Shown here in pieces: positions 21,842 to 34,200 of a stretch of 64,000 nucleotides of DNA. Where the stretch lies: positions 4,718,910-4,782,909 of the forward strand of contig OZ020491.1 of the NCBI GenBank assembly GCA_963971405.1, in the 5' to 3' direction. The position numbers and the translations under genes are program-made. The DNA comes from Psococerastis gibbosa (Eukaryota > Arthropoda > Insecta > Psocodea > Psocidae). Below the pieces are notes generated by a model. That model was not told the DNA's origin. It worked only from the letters and a program-made list of their open reading frames with translations, and did no database searches. Position 1 is the first letter of the stretch. Every line of letters starts with the position of its first letter.

Positions 21842-22231
21842 CTAGAGCAGGCCGCCCTTACGCCCAAACAGCATGGAACTAATAGTGCCTAGGGGGTAAC
21901 TGGAGGAGGGGGCGTCAGTCGGGGGCGGCGGCTGCCCAGGTACGGTCCCCAGTACGGAGCCCAAGTCGGGGCGGACTTTGCCGCCCTGAGAGGCCCGACG
22001 CCCGCGCAGGGCACCTGAGCCGGGTCGTGCCGGCGCTCCGAGCTCCACGGGAGGCGCCGCGTGAGCCAGCGTTGTCTTGAAGCTGGTGAGCTGCGCCATA
22101 GGACTGGGTAGGCCACGCCTCGTGTAGAGCGCCCCCTGCAGCGTGGGCTGTGTAAGCGCATGCGTTGTAGCTAGTATCGTGTCCAGTCCCATGCTCTCTA
22201 CTTTTTCTACAATTCGAATCCCCGACAGCGC
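21842..22231 (-). CDS. milt: milton last coding exon
   Basis: Acceptor TTTTTTTCCAG, phase 0. Begins [20 protein letters not shown], matching the TRAK segment that reads VDKVRRFG in vertebrates. It is rich in Pro/Gly/Arg and very GC-rich, and ends [10 protein letters not shown] then TAG at 21844-21842. The other two minus frames here are also open for about 90-120 codons because of GC content. Confidence 0.93.
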   Translation of the reverse strand, partial: ALSGIRIVEKVESMGLDTILATTHALTQPTLQGALYTRRGLPSPMAQLTSFKTTLAHAAPPVELGAPARPGSGALRGRRASQGGKVRPDLGSVLGTVPGQPPPPTDAPSSSYPLGTISSMLFGRKGGLL

Positions 22232-25200
22232 CTGGAAAAAAAAATTCAACATGGAGAAGTTGCGTAATTTTGTGTTTCATCACACGGACGATTCACTGAG
22301 AATTTTGTCATTAGAGCAAATGGGTTGGTACCAAATCCCAGAGCCTAATTCAGCACATTTCTGTCGCTGACCTCATACAGGTGAACGGGTTTCCCTTCGC
22401 CACAAGCGATACGCGGGCGAACCAGACATCAGTACATCCAGAAATAGACTGTTTCTTTGCACTAACCAATCACCAATGACTAATTTCTGAAAGCACCTTC
22501 TGCGTTGCCGTCGTCCGTGTCTAAGATTAACCTTAAATTAGCTTTTGGTTGAAGAGGCACTTAGTTAAGTCATGCTTACGCCAGTTACATTGTCAACAGT
22601 AAGCGTGTCTCAGCTTGCCCATTATCGCTTGTAGCCAGTGTGGGTTGACATCGAGGACGGTAGCGGTCTGTCAATGGCCAAAAATGCATATGGAAACAAT
22701 ATCAATGGTAACATGGGGTCGTTGGCATTGAGCCACTTTAAGTAGGCCTAGGTCCATTCCACCAGGAAGTTATGACTTGTATTTGAGAATATTGAATCAA
22801 GAAAAAAAAAAACTGGTGATTTGCAAGATTCAAACCCACGATCAATGCCTTTCAGCGGCCCGATCATGGCGATATTAATACCGGGGTAAATATAATACCC
22901 TGGTATTAAAAATGTGCAATTCAAATTTTGTTTGTTTACAGTTTCAACCCCAGGAGTAAGTTAATACCAATCGCCATTATCGGCCCACTGGTTTACCATC
23001 AATGCCCCTGAAAGGCACCGATCGTGGGTACTCTTAAACATGCCACCTAAACCAGCCACTATTACCGAGTCTTCGAGGCAACTGCCTTCTAATAATTACC
23101 TTTCTTTCTGAGCGTGTGAGTGCCACTTTGGAGCGGCGCGACCGGCGGGGGGAGCGGGGCGGTGGCTCACTGATAAACGTCCTCCTCAAAAGTTCAGCAC
23201 CGCTACTCAGAAACCCTATAACAATAATAACACACTTATATAGCCATAAAATAATGCAGATTTTGTTTTCCTACAAATATTTCCTTTACAGACGAGAGCT
23301 GGCAATGACTGCATGAGAGCACTAATGCCCAGCAAGCTTTTATGTGGACGTTAGGGACGATTAGAGGCATGCATGGAAAACCTGAGATTACAGGTTAAGC
23401 ACAAACTTGATCTTAGTTCTAATATATAAACATAAACGTCAATACATGTAACGTAGTGGTACGGACTCTGGTTGGCTTAGTCATAGAAACAAAAAAGTCC
23501 TTACTTATTTATTTACTTATTAAAAGTCGGTTACTGCAGCTTATGTTTTTATTCAATTAAATTTACTTTCTCCATTAAATATATACATCATTACTGGTCA
23601 GTGCAGTGCCTGATGGCAGAAAGGCCACGGGCTAGTAAGTAAGCCAGGATCGAGGGGAGTGGAGGCGTCGATGCCTCATACTGCTGCCAACCAGCCAGTC
23701 GGCCGTGACTTGAAGAGATGGCGACATACCAGGTAGCTTCAGAGGATTAAACGGCACCGGGGAGGGGGAGCGTGAGTGGAGGGGTGAGCCATCCGGACTG
23801 TTGGCGGGGGTGGCGGTCGGCGTAAAGCTTTTCTCGCTGGCAGGGGTGGCCAGCGCGGAGGGCGCGGTACTGTCCACGCCCCGCTCACACAACACTCTGG
23901 CCAGCCCGAATGACGTTGAGAACGTGGAGCACGAGTTGCGGCGGCTGAGCGGGGAAGGGGTCCCCGGCGCTGTGCTCTGACGACTGTTGGTCGCTCCTGT
24001 GCACACCTTGCTCCCCACCAGACTGTAAAGAAACAAGTTTGTTGTTACGAACACGGAGTCTGATGATGGATTTTATCCGAAACCGGTCACTATTGAAGTA
24101 TTTTACTGTGGATCATTGCGTTCTTCTTCCTCTACTCATGATGTTCTCCAAGTTCCACGAAGTCACCAAGGAAACTCTCACAAGGAAATAAATGCCCCCA
24201 CTCTAGAACCGTCCAGCCCAGTGAGAAGCTATATTCCTATGCTTCAATAAGTGCTGCCCTGATGTAAGATTTTCAACCATTCTATGCAAAGCGTCGCACT
24301 TCATAGGAGATGTTTTGCCACTGTGACTAGATCTTCTCGTTGCTAAGCCCATTCATCCTAGATGGACTTGTTTCCCTAGCAACTCTGCAGAATAACAGGG
24401 TTCTATGACGCTTCAGTTAAGTAGCTTACTGAGCAGTATGCCAATTTAGCAATAATAGTAGACTAAATCCTTATGCATCACCTACATCTAAACCTACGCG
24501 TAGATAACCCGACTAACAGTTTACATGTTAACAGTGCCGGACTCGGCCCAGACATCTGGAACCAGGGTTGGACACCTCGTCATCCTCCTCCACACCTGAC
24601 ATCATAACTGAGCATACCTGTGAGTTACACTAGTTCCATCATCCGGGTGCATAACCCGACTGTCCGTGTACGTATAAACAGTTCCGGACATCTGGAACCT
24701 CTTGCCCGGGTTGGACACGTCGTCGTCCTCCTCTACATCCGACAGCGTATACAATTCCAGACCAATGTCCTCCAGCGCCAGTCCTCCCTTCGTCTTCACC
24801 CCCGGCCTGTCCTCCAGAAGACCTCCCATGGATGGCGTGGCGAGTTGCGACCAATGATGTAGCGTCGCGGACCCCTCTAAAGGCTTCACGATCTGAAAAA
24901 AGCAACAGTTTTAGCTTGAGTCTTGTTATAGTTGAGAATAAGAGAAGATTTGACCTGTTATCTACACCTAGACGGAAGAACAAGCGCAATAGCTAGTAAG
25001 TTCATTACTTATTTATTTTGAAAAACTGAAATCCACCTCAAAGTACAACCTACCTGTAGCTTATCCGGAAGACGCCAGGGGACGCGACCGCCGTAGCCAG
25101 ACGAGCTGCCGGTGGACATGATGGAGTCGGGGGTGCGGCAACCCAGCGGCAAGAATGTGGCGTCGAACTCGCCGTACGTGGGCGGGCCGCCGAGCGCCGC

Positions 25201-28200
25201 CCGACGCGCCGAGACCTCACCCGGCGTCAGTCGTTGAAGCGCTTCCGCTATCTCGGTAGAGCCCGGAACGCCTGATAGGCCACTCATCGGCTCAGGTCTG
25301 CAAGACAATATGAGCAGAAAGTTCACCGTTATGAATTTAAGCAGATAAAGAATTGGAAGTGAAAAATAGTGCGACTAGGAAAGAAAAAAAGTATTGCTAC
25401 GCCCTGACTAACACAAGCGTATTCGATCCTTTCGGCATAGGCTCACGGCTAAGGACAGAAAGCATATCACTGTTTTGCAAATATATTATATCATCCGTCA
25501 CGTATGTCGCAGCAATTTCTAGCAAATTATGCTTTTCCAGCTGTTTTATGTAAAGTTAGGTTAGGTTAACAATGAGTGAAAGTGGTAACTCTCCTATCGG
25601 CACTACTTAGCTTAAGGTTAGGCGCGATCAGATCCATTCAATTTTATTATCGTTGACTGGACAGCTATAGAACTTACGGGAAGAGCACATCGTCGTTGAT
25701 ATTGTACGTGGACTCGGTGTCACTCGAGTACATGGAGCTGTACACTGATGCACATGCGCCTCCCGCCCTCGCAGACATCCTGGGCCCGGTACTGCTGACT
25801 GTGCTAGGAGCCATGGAGGAGATGCCGCCCCGTCCCGCGTATTTCACAGTCTCAAACGTCTTCTTGTACCCAGGTCTGCAAGTCAACGCAAAATTAAAAA
25901 AAAACTAGGCTATGTTTGTTTATTTTCAACGCCTGCATTCTGCTTTTAAGCAACCCTATCAGCCTGGCGGGGGAAGTGAGTCTGTTTCTTAACTTGAGGC
26001 ACCCTAAGAGCAGACACCTTCACCTTACAGAGAAGGGGAGTTGACTGTGGATAATAAAGTTACACGATTAATTCGGAGGTGACCAGGACTCAACGCACTT
26101 AGTCTAGTCTAGTCTTAGTCATATAGTCTCAGCACGTTATCCCCTGTCAAAGCAGTGCATACTAACAAGTGAACAGGCTCTATTATGGATGTTGGAATAA
26201 TGTATATGAATAATAAGGTAAAAGTTCTACATTTCTCTGTCGGAGAATATACATGGTGCCGTTCCTTACACTCAAAACTGGTGGACAACGATTTAAATTA
26301 GTTTTGCCACGTTATGACTGTCTGCATGAAACTGACTCCCCAAAGCAACGGGACGTTTAAACTATTCCACCACTTTGCTTCAAAGACGCTTTAGCTTAAA
26401 TATAATAGTAGGTTAACCTTAGGTTTTAGTTTAATATTAGGGTTTTAGCTATGTTATTCAACAGCATTGCTGTTACGTATCAACAAATTGCTTCTATTTA
26501 TTTTCAATACATTCTTTTCCCCTAGAAAATTTATTATCAAACACTCACATTCTGTCGCCACTGATGCCAGAGTCAAGACTGAGCTCGGAGTAGAGTGACG
26601 ACTCGAGTTCACTCGCCAGACTGTCGCCAGGTGGCAGGCCGAACGGGTGACTGGAGAGTCCGGAGGAGAACAGGCCCCGCACCGACGGCACGCCCTTCTT
26701 ACGCTGCCGTCGCAGTTCTTCCTGAGCGTCTTGCAGCAGCTGCGTCACTTCCGCATACCTGTCCAAAAAGATAGTCAGTTCAAGCATTGTCATTCAATCA
26801 AGTGTCCCATAGTACTTTTGCATCACCTTTTCCTCAAGGAGGGTCGGCGGCACAAATCTGCCATGTGCCATGTTTTGAATGCGTTTTCATAAGGATGTTT
26901 CGTCTCTAAACCAGTCGAGGCTTCTTTCTCTCTATTTCAGAGTGGCATCAGCAGTCTTCATCTTCATTCTTAAGGCGCTTATTCCACCTACGTCAATAGT
27001 CAATAGTAAATGTGGAATTGACATGGTAGCAGACATTAAAGACAGTCTAAAAATGTCTGCTACCACGTCAATACCACATTCACTATTGACTATTGACGTA
27101 GGTGGAATATGCGCACATGTCTTCATAATTTAACATTTATTATTAATGTATTGGCATGTAGTGTACGTGGATGGTAGCGTTACTCTACTGATAGGTGAAG
27201 CCAACTTCGAACCTCGTGAGTTAAGCTAAGTTGAGCTTTAAGTTGAGGCAGGAGGGATCTGTCTAGGTTGGAGCCTGAAGACAGAGGCTGGCCGGGTTCG
27301 GCTCAACATAGAGAGAGGCGAAAGGGCTACCATTCAGAGGACGTTTCCTCGACCAATTGTCAATCGATATTGCTAACCCCAAAATAAGATATTAGAAAAA
27401 TTAATACCTGTCTTTGAAGTCGGCCAATTCTTGTGCCAAACTGTTCTGGTTCTCCCTAGTAATGGTTAACAACATCGTCGAGTCTTCGTACTCTTGCATC
27501 AACTGAAATCAGCCAATAAAATGATTAATAATAGCAGAATATGTTTTGAAAATAATAGATTCTCGACAATCCAACTATTTTTTGTTCCTTTATGGATTTG
27601 ATGCTGTTGTATCTCCCGTCAATCAAGCCCTTATGCGGGCTTTATGACTTTAACAATACAACGACTTTTTTATTTAGGACATTTCAGGTAGCCGTTTTTT
27701 TTTAATATTAAGGTACGGAACTGTTTATTATATTATATCACTACTTGATGTAATTAATAATACATTAATAGCATGTCTAAGTCAATGTTAATAAAAACTA
27801 CTTTAATCTCTTCCTAGTATATGCACCGGTCGTATGTGTCTGGTGTGTTTATTAAATGTGTTGTATAGTAAAAGTCCGGGATTTTTCGATAAAAAGTAGG
27901 GCTGCAGTGGCCGTGTTGTAGGCAATCAAGTGTTGCAGCGTGTGTGGTTCTGGGAGGAGCGGGAAATGCTTCTAACTTCCCTAAATTGCATAGAAACCAT
28001 CTCTTAGAGAAAGCTTTCTACACTGTCACTGAGGCACTAGAACAATGACAGAACTACCTGATTTTGACGATTTTACTTTATACTTTCTTGGCAATTACTT
28101 GTTGATTACTTGTATTGTATAATTTAACAGAAATACTATATATATTTATTTATTTATTTACAAACAGATCCCGACATTAACAGCTACTTATACTTGCCTT

Positions 28201-31200
28201 TTGAAGCTGTGTGTCAGTTTCCCGGAGTTTGGCGTTAAGAATAATAATCTGCTCGTACTGCATTTTGTTTTCCTCCCTCTGCTTCTCCAGGTCGTCGGTC
28301 ATGCCCTCCCTTTCGAAAGTAGCATTTGCTGAAATTAAAAAAAGCCATATTAATTAGGTCAACAACATGAGTACTGAGCACATACTCCTGCAGTGCTCGG
28401 CCCCATGCACACAACGGGACAAACTACGCGATCAGGTTGGACACAAGAATGGCGGACATCAAAAGATCCTGTACACGCAAAACATGTGGACACTAGCATC
28501 AAGGGCATTTCTGAGACATCAGGCAGTCGATATCACCTGAGTTGGAAGCCCTGTACTAAGATGTAAGTAACAACTGAGTAGATACATCAAGGATAGACGA
28601 ATGGAAGGGGCAATTGCTGGGCTCCCTAGCTGCACTTTTTCTTCTTAATCTACCCTGTTAGTACCCCCTTTCAAGGATACGGGTCTAACTTTGGAACTTC
28701 TATAACGCCAAGCTATGATATGACCGAGGAGGTTACTCCTTCTCATCGTGTGCCGCTGTCTACCAGTCCAGTGTGGCGAAATCTTCGCTCAACAGCCCCC
28801 TCCCAAAGTTCCTCGTCGAGTACTCACCCAACTGCCTCGTGATGTCGTCCACAAGCCGCTGCTCCTTTTCCTCGCATGTCTCCGTCTCCCGGGCGAGCAC
28901 CGTGAATTCCTTCTTCAACACCTTGTTCTCCTCCTCCAATCCTTTGACACGGCGCTGCATCAGCTCCAGGTTCATACATTTTGCCCCCTGCGGAGTGCCT
29001 GCCTCCGATCCTGACTCGTCCGTATCATTGGTCAGCACCTGTAAAGTTCAATTGAAAATTGCCCATTACAAATACTGAATAACAATAGCAGAGGCCGCCG
29101 GCCCACCGATGTACTTACCTAATACACCTAATACTGCAGTATGCATATCATTCTTCATAGGTAGGGCTTCCCCAGTTCTACACCCGATTTCACCAATAAT
29201 TCCCACTCTAAAGAAGGGGTGGAGTAGGAAGTCCCCCTTGGCCCCCAGCTTGCCCCACAACTTCATTCGAGGTCGTTATGTGTTAAATGGAGGTTTTTTT
29301 TCACTTCTCTAATGTAGATATCTATTGCAGCTGGCTTCTCAGAGGAATGTCAGAGTGCTTCTTCCTGGGGAAAGCTCCTAAAATCTTTTCCTTCCGATTT
29401 TTCAAGGGCAAGTGTTATCAGTCGTTCTCGAGTTTGGGTTGTCTTTATCTTTGGATAGACCTTTCTTGCTCTGTCTTTCCATGCGTTCCTCTTAAATTTA
29501 CAACAATGGTAACACATAGTACCTGTATTAGCTCGGTTTTGCGCTGCAACTCGTGCGTAATCTGGTCAATCTTCTCGTTGGCAGCCTTAAGCTCAGCCTC
29601 CAACGCAGCAACATTGCTCTCTAACTTATTGTTGTGGGAAAGAAGTTCTTTCCCGATCCGTGCCGTCAGCTCCAAGTCCTTCTCTTTCTAAACAAACAAA
29701 CAATTCGACAACTGTTTAAAACAGGAAGGTTGAGGAGAGAGAGACTAGTAGTAGTAGTAGTAGTGTTCGTCGGGTTAATAACGACGTAGACCTCATATTT
29801 GGGCCCATAGAGCGACCCCGACGTGACTGTCCTATGCCAGCCCATAGGACAGTGGACCTCATGATTATAGTGGATTCCGAACCACTTGGGAAACACAGTG
29901 AAGTCACACGATTAGTTCGGAGGTGACCGGGACAAGCCCTACCATGTTTCCCTACCGGCACTGTGCACATGACCAAGTTATCTGCAGTTTTGAACCTGCC
30001 CTGGTCCGCTGGATTCAACTTGGTATGGCGGCCGGCTGGAGAGAGACTAAGGTCAGGTCTTAACATTTTTCTTGGTACGTTGCACTCAAGCTTTAAATAA
30101 ATAAATAAATAAAAACTGACTTTTGTTATTTTACTACAAAGCCCTCTCTCAATTAGGAAAGCCCGGGACCACCTGCTTTACATGCCCGCCGAAGCAGAAA
30201 ATTTAACAAGTGTGGGACTCGAACCAACAACCACTACTCTATATGTCCTGACAGCTTGGGAGCCTATTGTATGCCATACCAAGTATTATATTGCTGTTAC
30301 TTGCTAGGGATAGGATCGTGCTGGAATTCGACCTTCGATTCGATTCTTTCTTAATAATAGTTTAAAGTGGCCGTCTATGCATGCGAAACGGTCAGGGGTA
30401 CTCAGGGACAGACGGACAGACAAACAGACTAAGCAACGTCGACTCCGATGGCAAGGTACTTGTGCGAATCTCTACACGCCATGCGATCGGAGACGTGCCG
30501 TAACTCAACACGGGTATTAACCTACAGAGGCGACTGAAGCGGTAAATCGGATACCATCATTAAATTGTTTGTATGCTATTAACATTTTTGTAAAAAAAAA
30601 AAAAAAAACGTAATATACTGACCTCCTCCAAGAGTCTAGTAACAGCCTCGATATCATTGTAGGTTTTGCTCATTTGGCTGACCCGCTCGCTGCATAGAAC
30701 TGTAAAAAAGAAAAAAAATACAATTAGTACTTAATTAATAAAGAAGCCAGCAACGAATGCACTTGCAATGGAGAACTTTCCAAGGAAAATCCAACATGGA
30801 GGTCTCTGCCTTGCTGGGATTGGCGCGGCGCATTCCCATACTTATCTAGAGAGAGGTGCAGTTCAATTTGTATTTTTCGCAAATAGCAGCCATGATGTAG
30901 GAGAACTGCACCTCTCTCCATAAGATAAGTATGGAGATGCAGCGCGCCAATCCCAGCAAGGTGATGGATTTTCTATAGGAACGTTATATAACATAACCAC
31001 AGAAAGAACGTCGGTTGTGGTTAGGACCTTGACCTATACCTGAAAAGATCTTGGTTCGAGTCCTATGTAACATGCTGTATCTGAAACTACGTAAAACAGG
31101 CGGTCTCGAGCCCCTCTGAGTGCTTTAAAACCTTCAGTTCGTCAGGAATAACAACAGGAAACCAGAACTGAAACTATTTGTAAACAGCTTGCATCATAGC

Positions 31201-34200
31201 AAAGCATACAGTTTTACTGTAGACGCAGAGCGCAAAATACACCGTAAAGGAGGAAAAACTATCCTCAGAAAACCCAGAGGAAAATAAATAAATACCTTGG
31301 AAAAACACTTGGAGATTTCAAGGGCTATCCAAAGTAACAATTAAAAGTTCTAAATTTACAACAGACAACACAGGAGGGTGAAATGACCATAACATCCCCA
31401 CCCCTTTTCTCATCTCCATAGCAACTGCTTCCCGAGATCGATGAGAACAAAAATGGCGGCCGGGATCAAGCAGACGACATGGCCCATAACCTTTCCCATT
31501 ACACGTTTAACTGACTTTACTGACTGACGAAATTACCTGCAATAGAGGTGTTAGAAAGACTGAAAATTGGCATTATTTTCCATATGGGCGAATTTTGGGC
31601 CTTTCGGTCCACTCTTCTAATTAATTAATTTACGAGTATGCTACAAAATTTCAAGCTCAAACAGCGTCAAGATACACACTCAAAACACCCTGCTCAACGG
31701 TGAGCCGATAAGGCACGCGCTAGACCCTGCCTCTAAACAAGGTTAACACACACAGTTCCGCCAATTTTAATTTAATTTTTGTATGCCGTGCCTCACCAAT
31801 TTATGTCTCCACGAGCCGCCACTGCTTTTTAGGTATTGTTTTAACACTTCATAATATTTTATATACTGCATAAAAAAGTTTAGAAACATTAAAGTTTATT
31901 TATTATCAAACAATTCTGATATTTAATGAGTAAGAACAGAACACAATGGAGGAAGTATCAAGAACTGAAGAGGACGGGATGATATGTAGGGTGTTGCTGC
32001 CAACCAATCGCTTAGATTGTGACCTCAGGAAAATAGTGTCTATTAAGCTGCAGGCCTAGCACTAACGGAAAGGAATAACGTATCCGGGAAAAGGTAGATT
32101 TGTTTTTTTGTTTATTGATTTTTTTATGAACGTACGCCTACTCATTGAAACTTGCCCCACCAACGACCCCATCAGTTTTCCGGCAATTTTTGTATCGGTT
32201 CCGAATGAAGTTCTAGCCGCTTGCAAACTGGTTCACTCTTCGATGTCAACCCACAACGACTACAAGGCCCAATGGAAAAGCTCAGACAAGCTTACCATTG
32301 ACATTGACAAAAGGCTTAAGAAGAAGCCAACATCGCGGAAGTGTTGTATTAGGTAAGGTAGGGTTTCCCAAAATTAATTGTAAAAATCTAATTAAGAAAA
32401 GTAAACGTAGTCGCCATGACAACCGCTTACCCCTGAAGCCCTACAGAATAATGCAGTTTAAAGCTGGGTCAAGTTTCAATGACATTGACATCTAAAATTA
32501 TATAACCAATATGCAACTAAAGAAGCCATTCAATTGATTTGAAACTTTGAAAGTATTCGTGACACCTCCTAAGATTTTTTATTTACTTTAGGGGTGCGAC
32601 TATCCAGTGGTTCCCAAACTTTTTTGGAGGCGGTGCACTTTTTTTTTCAGGGACATGGGTGTAAAATTAACAAATAACCTTTGGCGGGTGAAATGAAATT
32701 GTTTCAATTTTAAGAAAAAAAAAAGAAAAAAACTTTCATAGTTTTAAATAATCGGTTATTATACAATGGAATTAAATATGTCCCATGGCGCCCAGTTTGG
32801 GAGCCACTGGGTATGCACTGATTTTTGTTTTGGGTTTTCGCCGGCCACCTATTGAGTATTACTACTGCTACTTGTTAGTAAGGTTATTTAAAGTTCGCCT
32901 TTACAGTTGGTTGAGAACTGGAATCCCACTAGTTCGTTACATTTTGGCCAACCCTGGATGGGGTGTAGTTTCTAACGGTGGGAGGTATCAAGCAAAGGCT
33001 TTAGTGGAGTATAGAAATAATTTGAACTGTTATCTCTGGAATAATTTTAATTTCTATTGCTCTCCCTTTACTTCGTAGTCCCTACTTACTAGATTGATCG
33101 TGTGCGGAACCCTAAATAAATAAATTAATGGTAGATGCAAATAAAACAATTTCGAAACCAGCAAATTCGTTTAAATAGACTCAAAATTTAATTTCTTCGC
33201 ACTTAGACCCAACTTTATGTTCAAATTCAGTACATTGACCTAATTATTAATTAACAGCGTAAAGTTGTAAGGTACTGTAGATGCATTGATAATTTTGTCA
33301 CCTCTATAAATAACTATAGATAATTGCCGTCAATAAAAGAAGGCCACCTTCCTGTCTACCTATCACTTCTGTCAAGGCTTTGGAACGTCCGCTGAAGTCA
33401 TACGCTACTGAATAATATAACACCTGACACCTCCAATGTTCAACTTCAGACTGAGCGAAATTGGCGAATAACGAATAATCCTAACTGAAGTAACCCAAAG
33501 CAATAGGTTTGTGTCAATGTAGGAAGATTCAATTCTTTATTGTGGGTTGCATGTTTATTGTCTTGGTGTGTTACAATGCTAAATAGAAAATTCCCACCAC
33601 AAAATTTGTTGTTTTTATTGGCTTTTTATTTTTTATTTAATTAACAAAGCAAGCTATTAAAAATTTGGCTCATTTAAGTTGTAGAAGCCTACTTCATCCA
33701 TCGTACAATAGGAAACATTACATTTTTGGTATAGTCCACGCAAAATGAGAAAAGTATGGACATGGAATGTTTTGATCCTGTGCAACACTATAAAAATATT
33801 CTTTGCACCACCATTTTGTGTTACCTTGTTGCAAGCATCCCGTGGTTGGAGACCGTTATCAATATGGCAGCTAGTGTAGCCTGCACAAGAGAAGTACGCA
33901 ATTTGGCGGGGAAACCAGTGATAAGTGTAGCCTGCACAAGCTAAGTACAGAGTTTTTGACCGGGTCCAGGTATCCGTTCTGCTATGCTGCAATGTGTAAG
34001 ACTTCGATATTTTTTGCGTTGGTACTTACTTACTTTTACTTTTTCGTGTCCAGGCGAACATCCCAAAATCGGGTGAAGTCGTAGGCAGCACTGTTGGCCT
34101 GTCATAGGTCATCCCTCGTGCATTGGACCGGGCATAGGCTGCACTGGAACAGGTGGTCCATATCCTGCCTCTGACCACACGAGCACATGGGGTTGCTTTC

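Noticed and set aside
21889-22283. Two other open minus frames over the last milton exon
   Set aside because: Open because of high GC content; only the frame ending [10 protein letters not shown] matches the family.
23100-23169. Shorter 70-nt version of the penultimate milton exon
   Set aside because: Using the acceptor before 23169 gives a phase that does not match the donor at 23730.
33657-33992. 111-codon minus frame
   Set aside because: Lies across the arm of an inverted-repeat element; the same peptide fragments recur at 34286-34580, so it is repeat-derived.
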